Source: CAZIKF01 sp964539825 (lineage in GTDB: Bacteria > Muiribacteriota > UBA6191). From it: a DNA stretch of 64,000 nt. Where the stretch lies: assembly GCA_964539825.1 (NCBI GenBank), contig CAZIKF010000007.1, forward strand, positions 1 through 64,000. Reading direction: 5' to 3'. Shown here in pieces: positions 38,301-43,925 of the stretch (within the stretch, counting starts at the first letter, position 1; each line of letters starts with the position of its first letter). The notes beneath the pieces were generated by a model. That model searched no databases. It was given only the letters and a program-made list of their open reading frames with translations, and was not told the origin of the DNA. The translations under genes were made by a program, and so were the position numbers.

Positions 38301-38845
38301 ATTAGGAACCAATAAGCGAAGCCTGGTTCCACATTACTAAGCGTGCCTGAAAGGCTCCCTGGAGAATAGGATTTCCATGCTTTATTACCAAATCCCCAGA
38401 CTTTTTGAATGTTCTCGACTTGATGGTTAACATCGATATTTTCAGCTCCCAAAACTTCATCTGAATAACTCAGGCTTGAAGTTTGGTTGAACGAAACCAG
38501 GGCCCAACCAGGAAGGTTGATCTCAAGAGCATTGGCTTGCACTAAAGAATCAAGACTGAGAGTGCCCCCGTTGGCATCCATAAGAAACCAATACCCACGG
38601 TTCTTTTGAAACTGGGTTAATCCATTGGAAGAGCCGTCAGGCTCATATTTCTTCCAGCCCCCGTCATAAGTCCAGATCTTAACAACCGTACCGTTGAGAT
38701 TTTGATCGAGATAACCCGAGACTTCGGTATCGGAATGAACAGGTACAGAAACCAGGTTCCACCCGGCGTCCAATGCCCTCTCAAGCGAAAAAAGAGGAGC
38801 TGTAAAAGAAAAAAGAAAACTGAAAAACAACCAAAAACGAAGCAT
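26324..38845 (-). CDS. Giant exported multidomain protein: Ig/PKD, beta-propellers, GH10 xylanase, two endonuclease domains
   Basis: About 4,173 residues as assembled (34 unknown). From the N-terminus: signal peptide MLRFWLFFSFLFSFTAPLFS; two GWNLVSVPV-type modules; a long Ser-rich helical region; six or more PKD/Ig-like domains (such as TLDASGSFS, LSFQW); a cadherin-like domain; a seven-unit propeller-like array (about 32380-31190); two cadherin-like domains; a second array (30622-29668) with an N gap; FnIII and SbsA-type Ig domains; a GH10 domain (28790-27812) with IWHSS, WDVVNEAF (Glu3487) and VSEMDV (Glu3594), spaced 107 residues as in known xylanases; then two His-Me finger nuclease domains. 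The second nuclease has intact DRGH (Asp4023, His4026); the first reads QRGL. The ATG at 38845 fits the signal peptide; an upstream TTG adds 9 residues. It is probably cell-surface or secreted; xylan cleavage and nucleic-acid cleavage are both predicted. Confidence 0.88.
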   Translation of the reverse strand: MLRFWLFFSFLFSFTAPLFSLERALDAGWNLVSVPVHSDTEVSGYLDQNLNGTVVKIWTYDGGWKKYEPDGSSNGLTQFQKNRGYWFLMDANGGTLSLDSLVQANALEINLPGWALVSFNQTSSLSYSDEVLGAENIDVNHQVENIQKVWGFGNKAWKSYSPGSLSGTLSNVEPGFAYWFLIQDSETSVVSPGSPLLITPTGSSAEAALVIGGATTLLPPTESQISGSRSRISLSRFSTQSSASTNVLSDATCNDLSDIGKIIGRAHAFSLNGRILNDLEGAPVTCNFDSQGNLLPVSYSITFTSAQESYLRSNTFDSENLVVSVNLYSGQELKSVLPEQLLQSLEGTSSGAINATISESSTLSVALLGLEIANKLGIPEDQFKLGEENAGLESLDPQILSVIHRNEVDVKGFSELALSAVTSSISPLKSLAEKIREINDPSSLSDFNRFISRTDELARILTGISPDSTVQNFQDALERAKNLSSRCSVLLARKKSAIQNGILQAIEELQIQNLVQDLLYGDGTEDTLIDVVDVVTESLSLAESTTGSQGIEEQTLSRFREVITTVSANLESLKGSTATSEGLRVISKAVAFPDELVKDLASNKVAARNLASILGKASTALNKAQEKESSSSIKFLEDLDDTVSALDGSAELLDTLLKNAPDTDTVSEILSGAVEASSQNTAASEQIFSKISALKGEVESSGEIEVDFASIMEKSIGKVKDLGNLARNLAKNSQNASDALAVLGQIASVLSTSQLDSLLSDEKLDKDFGLKGRLYVSAGRAQKIEYEGSSASISLDARNSFDPIGQALSFQWYEIVDGSEVPLESATQALSVVGVSPLSGREERSYLVKVQSPDGRESSASVIYRFLPDLEPIIIAPRFLFVRALAGVKLSARDSFDPKSGNSGNLSFLWSFENSAVQINSPDSHSTQVSFTRPGVYDGLLKLSKSQSNFATQAIRIRARGTQPPVADTGFPMVLNQPGLVQTGGLLLNNYSYSLETGLENGLSYEWEPRSYFSEEIGRNYQARHPQLTLSEPGSYTVTLTVRENSLSRQDELRIVIQPGRSPYTFAGRDQVVRLTNSTITLTLDGSSSFSYTTDTPGYLWSGPLSFLDSSQTSPVAIVEIDPLDFPDRSLLRFHLEVSDAAGSSTDSMLLAVLPTTRPPLIVVDQFPRRASYFPGEIITLDASFSFSETGSDLVYQWANLSNLTLLSDSTSIQTSLVIVQIPQVSQPTLLRMKLTVTDQNSKSASQEIEFRAKPQILPPVAHVQPATVLLEDADIPISVTLDASGSFSRGGGSLSYTWNVDTNKISVLSSTQSSTTLEVLAPSGSGDGGSYIELIVTDTLGNSSTRSVLVLIKSKAQSITPVELDAFFKRSFSTVSFRENPFLNPSTGFYIFEVGGNFEVFGFANDPNAVAQQIELSANLLEWDDSSNAPGSLHSTLTISDSSSFNTRTQFHIQGTLPAPGKYALTIQATGQTDSLANNSHTLRFEVPADQTQEVIANFKILSVESLSGGLELIQSQSFEGNFLDDFISIELEAGFSGRSEFHPMKFLYSYAWNSGSGPSLFFQEISNSHTQVVIPVPATETELSLSVQAKDQISSELSPPVTVTLSLSRASQLPPVADAGQYPEFQIPPGQQTIDVTLDGLPSFSPAGNPLSFRWTYLGSIAVFGSSGQAAQLPVVIATLPEGEYLFELRVVDVVTGLSDTTFRTIVVNLPLASNVNYAVEGELIAQRIFIEGTQATIQAQFNVLRLNPQAPTVDTNNIRYFLELDGALLTPTENERGSTFSISRLLGFGEHEVFVNAYYDSNEDRQNNPGESSSFQKRILLKVIRNSQPLSVQLEMPGGGQQHSIVDLLDGATRSTDLTPTVQIHNPNTSGSWSQVQSWTHGVKVQVLDPQTQQPVSFHSSGTTTSILEYSQALSASTSTVSFPMNLALDLGEYILDLQAFSEGDSSEIIIGEARHRVWVRQVPNLLENTPGIHSLAVQWQEVSDADAYKVTGKYLQTSNSSLIITTTELSHIFQDLALEPFQITVHAHYQNRPQWINQGDIPFYEPALLNIRTALRGENEPPNAKDDYVIFEPGQPVDIDLIRLHPDLDLSSLSLGIVTSPTHGQLVQLPSGYRYIPNSQEQTSDSFIYSFSDSNSPNLTAKFQLIPLKTVWNHSWGGSGWDRANSIVQTLDDGYAIAGFSKSNNIDVSGNHGSSDYWVINVSPNGNLLWQKSYGGSDIDEATSLIQTDSGTYAAVGFSWSRNGDFSTRLGGIEGWLLNLDTNGEIVGKRIFGGWDDDWSNSIIKTSDGGLAIAGTTFSNDLGVAAHGHADFWVVKLNSEGIQEWQRTYGGSDADRAKSIVQTPDGGYAVAGSTLSIDGDVSENHGSSDYWIVRLDSDGNLQWQKSFGGTGWDTANAIININSGGFAIAGHSPSERTSQGDGDEDYLIVVIDSNGDLVWQERFGGSLDEWAHSIVQSNDGGLLVIGGSLSNNGDVTLNRGDQDWWLIKLDETGKLLWQRSFGGSGTDEAFSMVLTRDGGIAIAGKSHSSDWDLKQNHGSSDYWVLKLYEGPNSDPVSYPVSTSLLQDSTNSVDVLSHSTDSDGDILYVSLLTQPSNGSATLTTDYKIQYTPTSDFSGSDSLTYKVLDGKGGETDILQLSLFIGINPPGPPVANDDYVIFEPGQYVDFDVLANDVDVDSVSISTITSTAYGSLVGIPSGFRYTPNSNVQFSDQFIYSISNNSGASTTASVILSPVVTVWSRTFGGSLNENTISYIPTSYGGYAVTGHSQSSNGDVSANNGGWDQWIIKLDAIGNLMWEKNFGGSELEVSTTILETSDGNYIVAGSSGSSNGDVSENSGGIDFWILKLDASGNLIWEKSFGGSADEYAESATLTADGGYAIAGYSLSSNGDLNSNNGLADYWIIKLNSNGELVWQKSFGGSGNDYGQSITLLADGGFAVTGHSQSNXXXXXXXXXXXXXXXXXXXXXXXXXXXXXXXXXXNGDVSINQGQKDYWVIRLNVTGDLMWEKSFGGSGDDRGYSIAALDNGGFVFSGYSGSSNGDISGNHGATDFWLVKFNVGSNSAPIDSATSAVLDRDTSVLIDVLSNASDSDGDNLYTILLTQPSNGSAALTTNYKIQYTPNTGFAGSDSLAYKVLDAKGGETESLTLSLTVIPRPPSPQDISVIGFKGGISVGWSVVTQAQGYRIYSAAPGTLSTSSSFQSTSSPPSLFTSFNSDQLVSFAVTSLENQVESTFSQVVSTRPILAPVSSFSIVDQTVGLAVNSTFAITFDEPILQINGSAITNPTDLVAISDSTGSYISLTATLQQTPPGIIITPLEDLKVATDYFLTLSAIENAPGFETGFEEVQFRTCEGYSVLRIAGACHGYTVGSNINHWNLAADNQYGTVLGHEFSLVVPEAEAKWDYLQPSEQTYDFDALDTIHQFSLDNEQITKGHALIWHSSIPSFVTSSSDAGTLTTAQLKTWMDTFIITTLERYRGKILQWDVVNEAFNDDGTYRDTLFFQMLGADFIPDAFTFANTVDPTLKLLYNDYGIETVNAKSDALYSLAKQMIESSIPIHGIGMQMHLVASAPIDFESMQENIQRFGDLGLEVQVSEMDVQIAGLSGTTEENLQTQKEIYRQVVGTCRVEPNCDTVIFWGFTDKYSWIDDVYGPDDPLLFDENYLSKPAFDGVTQALKEGLSINDYATLFSFGGLPLSTEGAEPLDILSNIGFKLGYSEERADPIWTAYRIFEVVENDIVTHSTPGYTIDDRTVARIKTGDYTSTGYQRGLLAPKFGIDSRYGEDALKEAYKMSNITPQLSYLNTQLMTALEEKVAEEFAQDFEEVWVMTGSIFDSDIETLSSGAGVQVPDSFFKIVSDIDNGSPRVLAFLVHKDSDDKTNLAQYLVPVDEIENLTGLDFFWRLPDELENSLEKTAATALWSSVPSSPGSTNSTESEVTETGDDLGGFYYFAGQPQATTSTEALLILTNIGFTVAYNESRQNPSYAVYRLFKIVDPLSHDRPSSFTKDNRTQAQVVHDDYTNSGYDRGHVAPNYAIDTRYGQTAQVESFKMSNITPQLPYVNRTIIRLLEEKVAQDYANDFQQVWVVTGTIFENSVETIESGVEIPDAFYKLVVDIYEGSPRLLAFIIPHTADSSDLSLYLTTVDEVESRTGLDFFTELEDSLENTLESTSPGSLW
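26330..27790 (-). repeat. Tandem DNA/RNA nonspecific endonuclease domains within the giant protein
   Basis: Two homologous copies of about 230 residues each, the first near 27790-27080 and the second near 27030-26330. Shared landmarks are xxLxxIGFxxxYxExRxxPxxxxYRxF, YxxxGYxRGxxAPxxxIDxRYG, KMSNITPQLxYxN and SPRxLAF. Both keep the metal-ligand Asn of MSNITPQ. Only the second has the catalytic His of DRGH; the first has Leu3768 there and Gln3765 for Asp. This looks like a recent intragenic duplication followed by loss of catalysis in one copy. Confidence 0.85.
29668..30622 (-). repeat. Second propeller-like array, interrupted by assembly gap 3
   Basis: Units of about 58 residues, each opening with W(E/Q)KSFGGS and containing DGGFAVTGxSxSSNGDVS and DYWIIKLDxxGNL. 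Four starts are visible before the gap on the coding strand and one complete unit after it, five unit-equivalents in all. The 100 Ns at 29901-30000 fall inside a unit at the same motif on both sides, so whole units are probably missing. Confidence 0.8.
29901..30000. other. Assembly gap 3, no duplicated flanks, inside tandem repeats
   Basis: Unlike the other three gaps, the two sides do not share a 55-base overlap, so real sequence is absent. The left and right edges fall at nearly the same point of the 174-nt repeat unit, so the missing length should be close to a multiple of 174 nt (minus about 2). Confidence 0.8.
31190..32380 (-). repeat. First propeller-like array, seven units
   Basis: Seven consecutive units of about 57-58 residues, each beginning with a W-x-x-x-(F/Y/W)-G-G-(S/T/W) segment: HSWGG, KSYGG, KRIFGG, RTYGG, KSFGG, ERFGG, RSFGG. 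Each continues with DGGYAIAGxS and DYWxVKLxxxG. The length and strand pattern suggest a seven-bladed beta-propeller. Similar arrays occur in surface proteins of many environmental bacteria and are thought to bind partners or glycans. Confidence 0.8.
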
Positions 38846-39411
38846 ATTCACACAAAGAAGAGAGACACCCAAAAAGAATTCCCAAAAACCCTACGATAAG
38901 ATTCTAACGGAATGTAGAAGGCAGTGCCTTATTAGTATTCAAAAATCACGGAATCACCCCCAAAACCCATTGCGATTGATCAGGGGACACATGCAGATGC
39001 CAGGGCTGCATCCTTTGGTCAAGCCAGGGGATGACAAGATATCCCCGTCATTCTCGCGCTTGATGCGAGAATCCATGCTGCTAATTGGAGTGGATCTCCG
39101 GGTCAAGCCCGAAGATGACGAAATCCACGTTCGGCCCGAGAAAAGGCGATTAGGCTTCTGACACAGTCCGTCATAAACGGTAAAGGCATGACAAAAATCC
39201 AAAAACGTAAAGAGAACCTTAAGTAGGGAAAGGGTGAGGGGAGAGTTGAGTTTGGGAGGGATGACGTTAAGCGCGGAGGTTTCAAGGAGTGGTAGATGGT
39301 TGTTGGTTTGTGAGGAAGAGGTAGCATGGCTACCTTTGACGAAGGAACCGCAACCAGGTGCCGCTCATTGGAAGATCCGTGTAGTCAGCTCTCGCAAACT
39401 CAGCTCTCCCC
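38846..39411. other. Intergenic region holding palindromic repeats
   Basis: This 566-nt stretch separates the giant gene from the next minus-strand gene. Short open frames here are low-complexity or repeat-derived. It contains the palindromic repeat cluster at 39010-39121, and must hold the promoter of the giant gene, though no convincing -35/-10 pair stands out. Confidence 0.6.
39010..39121. repeat. Cluster of three intergenic palindromes (TCAAG...GATGAC family)
   Basis: Two hairpins share the loop TCAAG and the tail GATGAC: 39011-39034 (weaker stem) and 39094-39120 (ATCTCCGGG with CCCGAAGAT, one mismatch). Between them lies a perfect 8-bp inverted repeat, ATTCTCGC at 39050-39057 with GCGAGAAT at 39065-39072. 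The layout resembles the small dispersed palindromes common in intergenic DNA of Proteobacteria. A degenerate copy of the TCAAG unit occurs at 41986-42011. Confidence 0.6.
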
Positions 39412-40841
39412 TCACTTCGAGAACTCCTCGTTGATGCTTAGTAATGTTTTGGATCCATTAAGGCAGCGTGAAATCATCTTCGAGGATTCCTTACCTTCGA
39501 TTACGTTTACCGAGGGGCCGAGGCCTGTGCAGTAGGGATTAGTATCATGGTATTCAGGACTGTATCCGGCATGTTCGCAGACCACCGTAGCTCGGTTGCT
39601 CAAGCAGTTTGTAAAGGGGCATTTTTTGAGAATATCAGCTCTGATATGTCTCTCCCTTTCAATGATATAACCGTATCCCATCGCCTTGGTAAGGGTATTT
39701 ACGGCAGTTTCATTTAATAAGGGAAGCGGACATGTGGCATTAACTTTTGGATTGGATTTGATCACAAGCTTAGTAAAGGAGGTTTCCACATTATGCTTTC
39801 CTTTGGTTTGCTCGATCTTGTCCCCGATCGCGACGACTCCACTTTCCATATAGGATACAATTGCGTTTGAAGTTTGCAGGATCTGGGCCAGGGGATGCAG
39901 CTCTGACTGGGTCACAATCTCTACCAGGCTCTCGTGGCTAAATTGAAGTGTTTTTCTCACAGCCTCGTTATACCCGGATTGGGCTGCTATGTTGTCGATG
40001 GAGCTTGCTTTTTGCTCGATGGCATCTTTTGGAGGAAGACCGGAGAATAGACGATCGAAATTCAGAAAGTGCAGCAGCCCTGCCCGTGCAAGGGTAAGAA
40101 GTTTCTCATCGGGAAGTTTGTTGATTACTCCGACCAGTGTGCTGATCAGTCCTGTGAAGGCAGACTGAAGGATGAGGTCAATGTGATCATCCTTAAGATC
40201 GAAATACAAGAAGACGACTGCGGATTCCCGTAACATTTNNNNNNNNNNNNNNNNNNNNNNNNNNNNNNNNNNNNNNNNNNNNNNNNNNNNNNNNNNNNNN
40301 NNNNNNNNNNNNNNNNNNNNNNNNNNNNNNNNNNNNNNTGATCATCCTTAAGATCGAAATACAAGAAGACGACTGCGGATTCCCGTAACATTTTCTGTAA
40401 GATTTCCTTTGCTACCCGGTACTCATTTCTCAGGAGTTCCTGCGGCATCACTTTCACAAAGTCGTGACTATCGAAAAAGGCTAGAATCCGACTGTAGGTC
40501 TCCTCAACCTGCTCCATAAAAAATGGTACTGAGGTTTGATCAACCAGAATCTCAACGGTATGAATCCTTTTACCGCTTTCGTCACAGATGTAAATAGGTT
40601 CGTTGGTCATCGTGACCGCATCTCCATCTACGATTTTCTTTAACGGACGCTTTCGTTTCTTTAAATCAGCGCCTTTACGAATCATGATCTGCCTGTTATC
40701 TGGGGAATCTCCGGTTCCCTGGTAATAATCATGGGCTGAGGGAAGGGGCATATCGCCTTTGGAGTTAATGATCTCCTTAAGGCTGAAGGGGTAAACCCCG
40801 CCGAGTAGTTTCCTGAAGGTTTGTAATGTAGGTGGGTTCAT
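39412..40841 (-). CDS. Unknown protein with Cys/His-rich C-terminus (split by assembly gap)
   Basis: After removing 155 artificial bases the frame encodes 424 residues. There is no signal peptide. The N-terminal third is basic (KKRKRPLKK), the middle is helical, and the C-terminus carries a possible metal site: KKCPFTNC, VVCEHAGY, EYHDTNPYC. An HD-type hydrolase pattern is hinted at by HESLVEIV but the key HD pair is absent. I do not recognise the family. A Shine-Dalgarno-like AAGGA precedes the ATG. Divergent from rnhC, with 134 nt between starts. Confidence 0.7.
40184..40393. other. Assembly gap 4 with 55-bp duplicated flanks
   Basis: 100 Ns (40239-40338) between identical 55-base copies (40184-40238 and 40339-40393). 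Merging restores one continuous frame in the surrounding gene. Confidence 0.9.
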
Positions 40842-40975
40842 TCGCTATCCTTGAATTCCTGGTTCGAAAAAAACATTAGTCGAGACAATACCCACCTATT
40901 TTACCAGTCTTTTGAATGATTCCAAGTGTTCTTTACTATGGTAGTATGGGCCAGTTTTGAGATGAGGTTGGACCC

Positions 40976-41896
40976 ATGGGACTTGCGCAATATGAATCTA
41001 TAGTACTCTCTTATTTTCTGGACCACTCCATCTGTTATGTGAGGGATAAGATTCCCTACGGAGTACGTTTCAAACTTTTCGATGGAAGAGTAAGTTTAAA
41101 TCTCTACCACGGAAAGAAGGGATTCACTTTTTATATCCAGGGTAAGGATGGAGAGGCGGCTCAGCAGCTACAGGAAGAGATGAATCTTCTCTTTTCCATG
41201 GATCGAGCTCCTTCCAAGACAAGCACAGATCTGGCAGCTTGTTACGATGTTCCCTGGATGGGTTCAGATGAATCTGGAAAGGGTGATGTTTTTGGACCCC
41301 TTGTATGCGCGGGAGTGGTTCTTCTTCCGGCCGATACGGATTACCTCATCGCGAGTGGCTTTCGAGATTCTAAGGCTCTCACGTCTGGAAAGATTGGTGA
41401 TCTGGTGAAAAAAATCTTTCGACTGGGCACGGATAGGTACTACATTTTGTCCCTGAAACCGTCGAAGTACAACGATCTCTACGATCAGTTCAAATCCCAG
41501 GAAAAGAACTTGAACCATTTGCTGGGATGGATGCATGCCACTGTTATCAAGGAGCTTGTGAAAAAGAATCCCAATGCAGAGATAGCGGTTGTTGATCAAT
41601 TCTCTAAAACAGATCATGTGGGAGGGTTGCTCGGTCCTGCCGGGGATAAAATAAACCTGATTCAAAGAACAAGGGCAGAGTCGAACCTGGCGGTAGCAGC
41701 AGGATCAATACTTGCCAGAAATGAACTTTTAAGATGGCATTCTTCTCAAAAAGAAGAGCTTGGGTATTCTCTACCCCTGGGCGCTGGTCCCCAGACTATA
41801 AACGCTGGGAAGCGCTATGTTGCGGAGCACGGGGTCAATGCGCTAAGAAATGTAGCAAAAATGCATTTCAAGACAATAGGGCAAATCCTAGATTAG
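40976..41896 (+). CDS. rnhC: Ribonuclease HIII
   Basis: A 306-residue type 2 RNase H that cleaves the RNA strand of RNA-DNA hybrids. The N-terminal 90 residues form the TBP-like substrate-binding domain specific to HIII. The catalytic start GSDESGKGDVFGPL has Asp98 and Glu99, with further acidic residues in DSKAL and VVDQF. HIII is most familiar from Firmicutes but also occurs in several Gram-negative phyla. Whether a second RNase H is encoded elsewhere cannot be seen. Confidence 0.93.
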   Translation: MGLAQYESIVLSYFLDHSICYVRDKIPYGVRFKLFDGRVSLNLYHGKKGFTFYIQGKDGEAAQQLQEEMNLLFSMDRAPSKTSTDLAACYDVPWMGSDESGKGDVFGPLVCAGVVLLPADTDYLIASGFRDSKALTSGKIGDLVKKIFRLGTDRYYILSLKPSKYNDLYDQFKSQEKNLNHLLGWMHATVIKELVKKNPNAEIAVVDQFSKTDHVGGLLGPAGDKINLIQRTRAESNLAVAAGSILARNELLRWHSSQKEELGYSLPLGAGPQTINAGKRYVAEHGVNALRNVAKMHFKTIGQILD

Positions 41897-41930
41897 GAAT
41901 CAAAGATTCCAAGAAGCATTTGAAACACTA

Positions 41931-42102
41931 GAATCAATGGAATCAGAGGAATAAGTATCCAACCGCCATTTGGGTGGTTATCTGGATACCGCGATCAAGT
42001 TGGGGGATGACAGGATCTTTTCCCTTTACCATTTCCAATTCCGATCAAAGATCGGTATCCTCATTCTATTGGTTCCAATGTTCCTATTGTTTCCATTGAT
42101 TC
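41931..42102. repeat. Inverted-repeat-bounded intergenic element with nested hairpins
   Basis: A perfect 12-bp inverted repeat bounds 172 nt: GAATCAATGGAA at 41931-41942 and TTCCATTGATTC at 42091-42102, extending imperfectly inward. Inside are a nested stem (GTATCC 41955-41960 with GGATAC 41984-41989, enclosing AACCGCC with GGTGGTT), a degenerate TCAAG...GATGAC unit and a perfect CCGATC-AAA-GATCGG palindrome at 42041-42055. No coding capacity. It could be a small non-autonomous element or a composite of repeats. Confidence 0.5.
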
Positions 42103-42111
42103 CAGATCGCT

Positions 42112-43626
42112 CTAAGAGCGATCCAAATTATAAATCTCAGAATATTTCTTCCACAAATAATCTAGATAAATCTGCGGATCCAGTTCCTTTCCCGTAATTT
42201 CTTTGAGTAGGTCAAAGGCTTCCAGTAGTCTCCCCTTCTGATGAACCCTTTCCCTTAACCATGTCAGCAGGGAGTCGTACTGGCCTTCACCCATTTCATC
42301 ATCAAGAGTTGGGACTTGAGACCGTGCCGTGTCAAATAGCTGGGATCCGTACATGGCACCAAGGGTGTATACGGGGAAATATCCAAAAGAGCCATCCGAC
42401 CAATGAGCATCTTGAAGTACCCCCATCGCATCAGATTCGGGATCGATACCTAATAAATGTTTGGATCGTTGATTCCATGCCTCGGGGAGTTCGCTAACAT
42501 CGAGAGTGCCATCAAAGAGATCTCTCTCCAGTTCATAACGGAGGATGATGTGCATTGGGTAGGTTACTTCGTCAGCATTGATTCGGATTGGACAATGCTC
42601 TACTCGGTTAGCGATTTCATAAAGATCTGCTTCACAATAGGGTTCCAGGAAGGGAAACGCTTCGATCAGGGAAGGTCTCAATGCCTTCCAAAAACCGGAT
42701 GATTGGCCTACTCTTCTCTCAAACAATAGGGACTGTGACTCGTGTACCACCAGGCCCAGGGCCCCGGATACCGGCAGGTCCTCATACTCTCCCAGGGGAA
42801 GCCCCTGTTCATAAAGAGAGTGACCTGTCTCATGAACCAGGCAGAGGAGAGAGGAGATAAAGTTAGCGGGTTCATATCGTGTCGTCATTCTTACATCCGT
42901 TTGGTGAAGTCCTACTGAAAAGGGATGGGAGGATTCATCCAGTCGCCCCTTTTCAAATGAAAATCCCAACCAGGACGCAATGTGACGATTCATCTTCTTT
43001 TGAAGTTCAATTTCATAGGGACCCGCAGGGGTGTCTGGAATCCTTTTGCTTGAAGACCATATGGCATTTTGCAGTTTTATAAGCCCTCTTTGCAGGGGGT
43101 TGAAAATGGAGTCGACTGTCTTGCGGTCAAGTCCTCGTTCAAAACAGTCAAGGCAAACGTCGTAGGGATGCTTGTCAGGGTACAGGGCATTACTGATTTT
43201 CTTCCGCAGTTCGATCCACTCCCGCAGAACAGGCTCGAAAATGCTGTATTCATTTTTCTTTCGAGCTTCTTGCCAGGTACCATGTCCAACTACCCCTAAC
43301 TCAGCACAGCGGGCTACGAGTTCCTCTGGAATACGGGTACTTTCCTCAAAAGAGCGCTTAGTCTCTTCGATACTGCGCCACTGGTAGGCATCATAGGCCT
43401 CAGGACCAAAATCATAGAGTTCTTGAAGAAGTTTCCCATTTTCCGGTGTAGTAGCCATTCGATGGAGGTGTTTGGAGAGGGCGGCCATCTGCTTTCCTCT
43501 AAAATTATGCGATTCAGCAGGAGCCATGGTTTGCTGATCCCATGACAGGACAGCGGCGATACTTCCCAGGTGGGAAAATTCTCTCATTTTTACTTTGTAC
43601 TCTTCGAATAGACTTTTGCTCTTCAT
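42112..43626 (-). CDS. M32 family metallocarboxypeptidase (carboxypeptidase Taq type)
   Basis: A 504-residue cytoplasmic zinc carboxypeptidase that removes C-terminal residues with broad specificity. The zinc motif HETGH lies in LLCLVHETGHSLYEQG, with a downstream ligand glutamate in HESQSL, and family blocks GVDVR-like DVRMTTRYEP and IRINADEVTYPMHIILRYELE are intact. The start at 43626 has GAGGAG just upstream. A longer frame would add 77 residues but these come from the repeat element at 43664-43849. The stop codon falls inside a perfect GATCGCTC/GAGCGATC hairpin. Confidence 0.93.
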   Translation of the reverse strand: MKSKSLFEEYKVKMREFSHLGSIAAVLSWDQQTMAPAESHNFRGKQMAALSKHLHRMATTPENGKLLQELYDFGPEAYDAYQWRSIEETKRSFEESTRIPEELVARCAELGVVGHGTWQEARKKNEYSIFEPVLREWIELRKKISNALYPDKHPYDVCLDCFERGLDRKTVDSIFNPLQRGLIKLQNAIWSSSKRIPDTPAGPYEIELQKKMNRHIASWLGFSFEKGRLDESSHPFSVGLHQTDVRMTTRYEPANFISSLLCLVHETGHSLYEQGLPLGEYEDLPVSGALGLVVHESQSLLFERRVGQSSGFWKALRPSLIEAFPFLEPYCEADLYEIANRVEHCPIRINADEVTYPMHIILRYELERDLFDGTLDVSELPEAWNQRSKHLLGIDPESDAMGVLQDAHWSDGSFGYFPVYTLGAMYGSQLFDTARSQVPTLDDEMGEGQYDSLLTWLRERVHQKGRLLEAFDLLKEITGKELDPQIYLDYLWKKYSEIYNLDRS

Positions 43627-43663
43627 TGTTCTCCTCTTTTGAAGTTCGAGAGGATAGCACAGG

Positions 43664-43849
43664 CCAGGAGTCTGTCGGAGCATTGAGTTTGTAGCGAGAC
43701 CGAGCGAAAAATTCAGGATCAAGGCGGAGGCAATAAAATCGCCGAAGGTGTGCTTGAAGCACATTGAGAGCGATTTTCTTGGTGACAACGCCGAGCCTGC
43801 TTTTTGCAGCCGGTCGCAGTAAAAGGCAATTCTTCGACTGGCTCCCAGG
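43664..43849. repeat. Long copy of a terminal-inverted-repeat element (about 186 bp)
   Basis: Ends are CCAGGAGTCTGTCG (43664-43677) and, inverted, CCTGGGAGCCAGTCG at the other end. The centre is a large hairpin: AAAATCGC 43735-43742 with GCGATTTT 43770-43777, enclosing TGTGCTT-g-AAGCACA. The right end (GTCGCAGTAAAAGGCAATTC onward) matches the short copy at 53551-53596, read inverted. No transposase gene, so it is non-autonomous or a MITE-like repeat. It sits between the divergent M32 and dehydrogenase genes. Confidence 0.65.
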
Positions 43850-43925
43850 ATCTCCATCGATGTCAGTCACGTACTTAAATGCCGATATACAGAAGAGTAA
43901 AGAGAACAATAACCGGGAGAGAAAA

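Noticed and set aside
38970..39161. 63-codon open frame on the plus strand
   Set aside because: Its translation (VKPGDDK, VKPEDDE) is the product of the palindromic repeats themselves.
43627..43857. N-terminal extension of the M32 carboxypeptidase
   Set aside because: The extra 77 codons come from the repeat element; a good Shine-Dalgarno marks the ATG at 43626.
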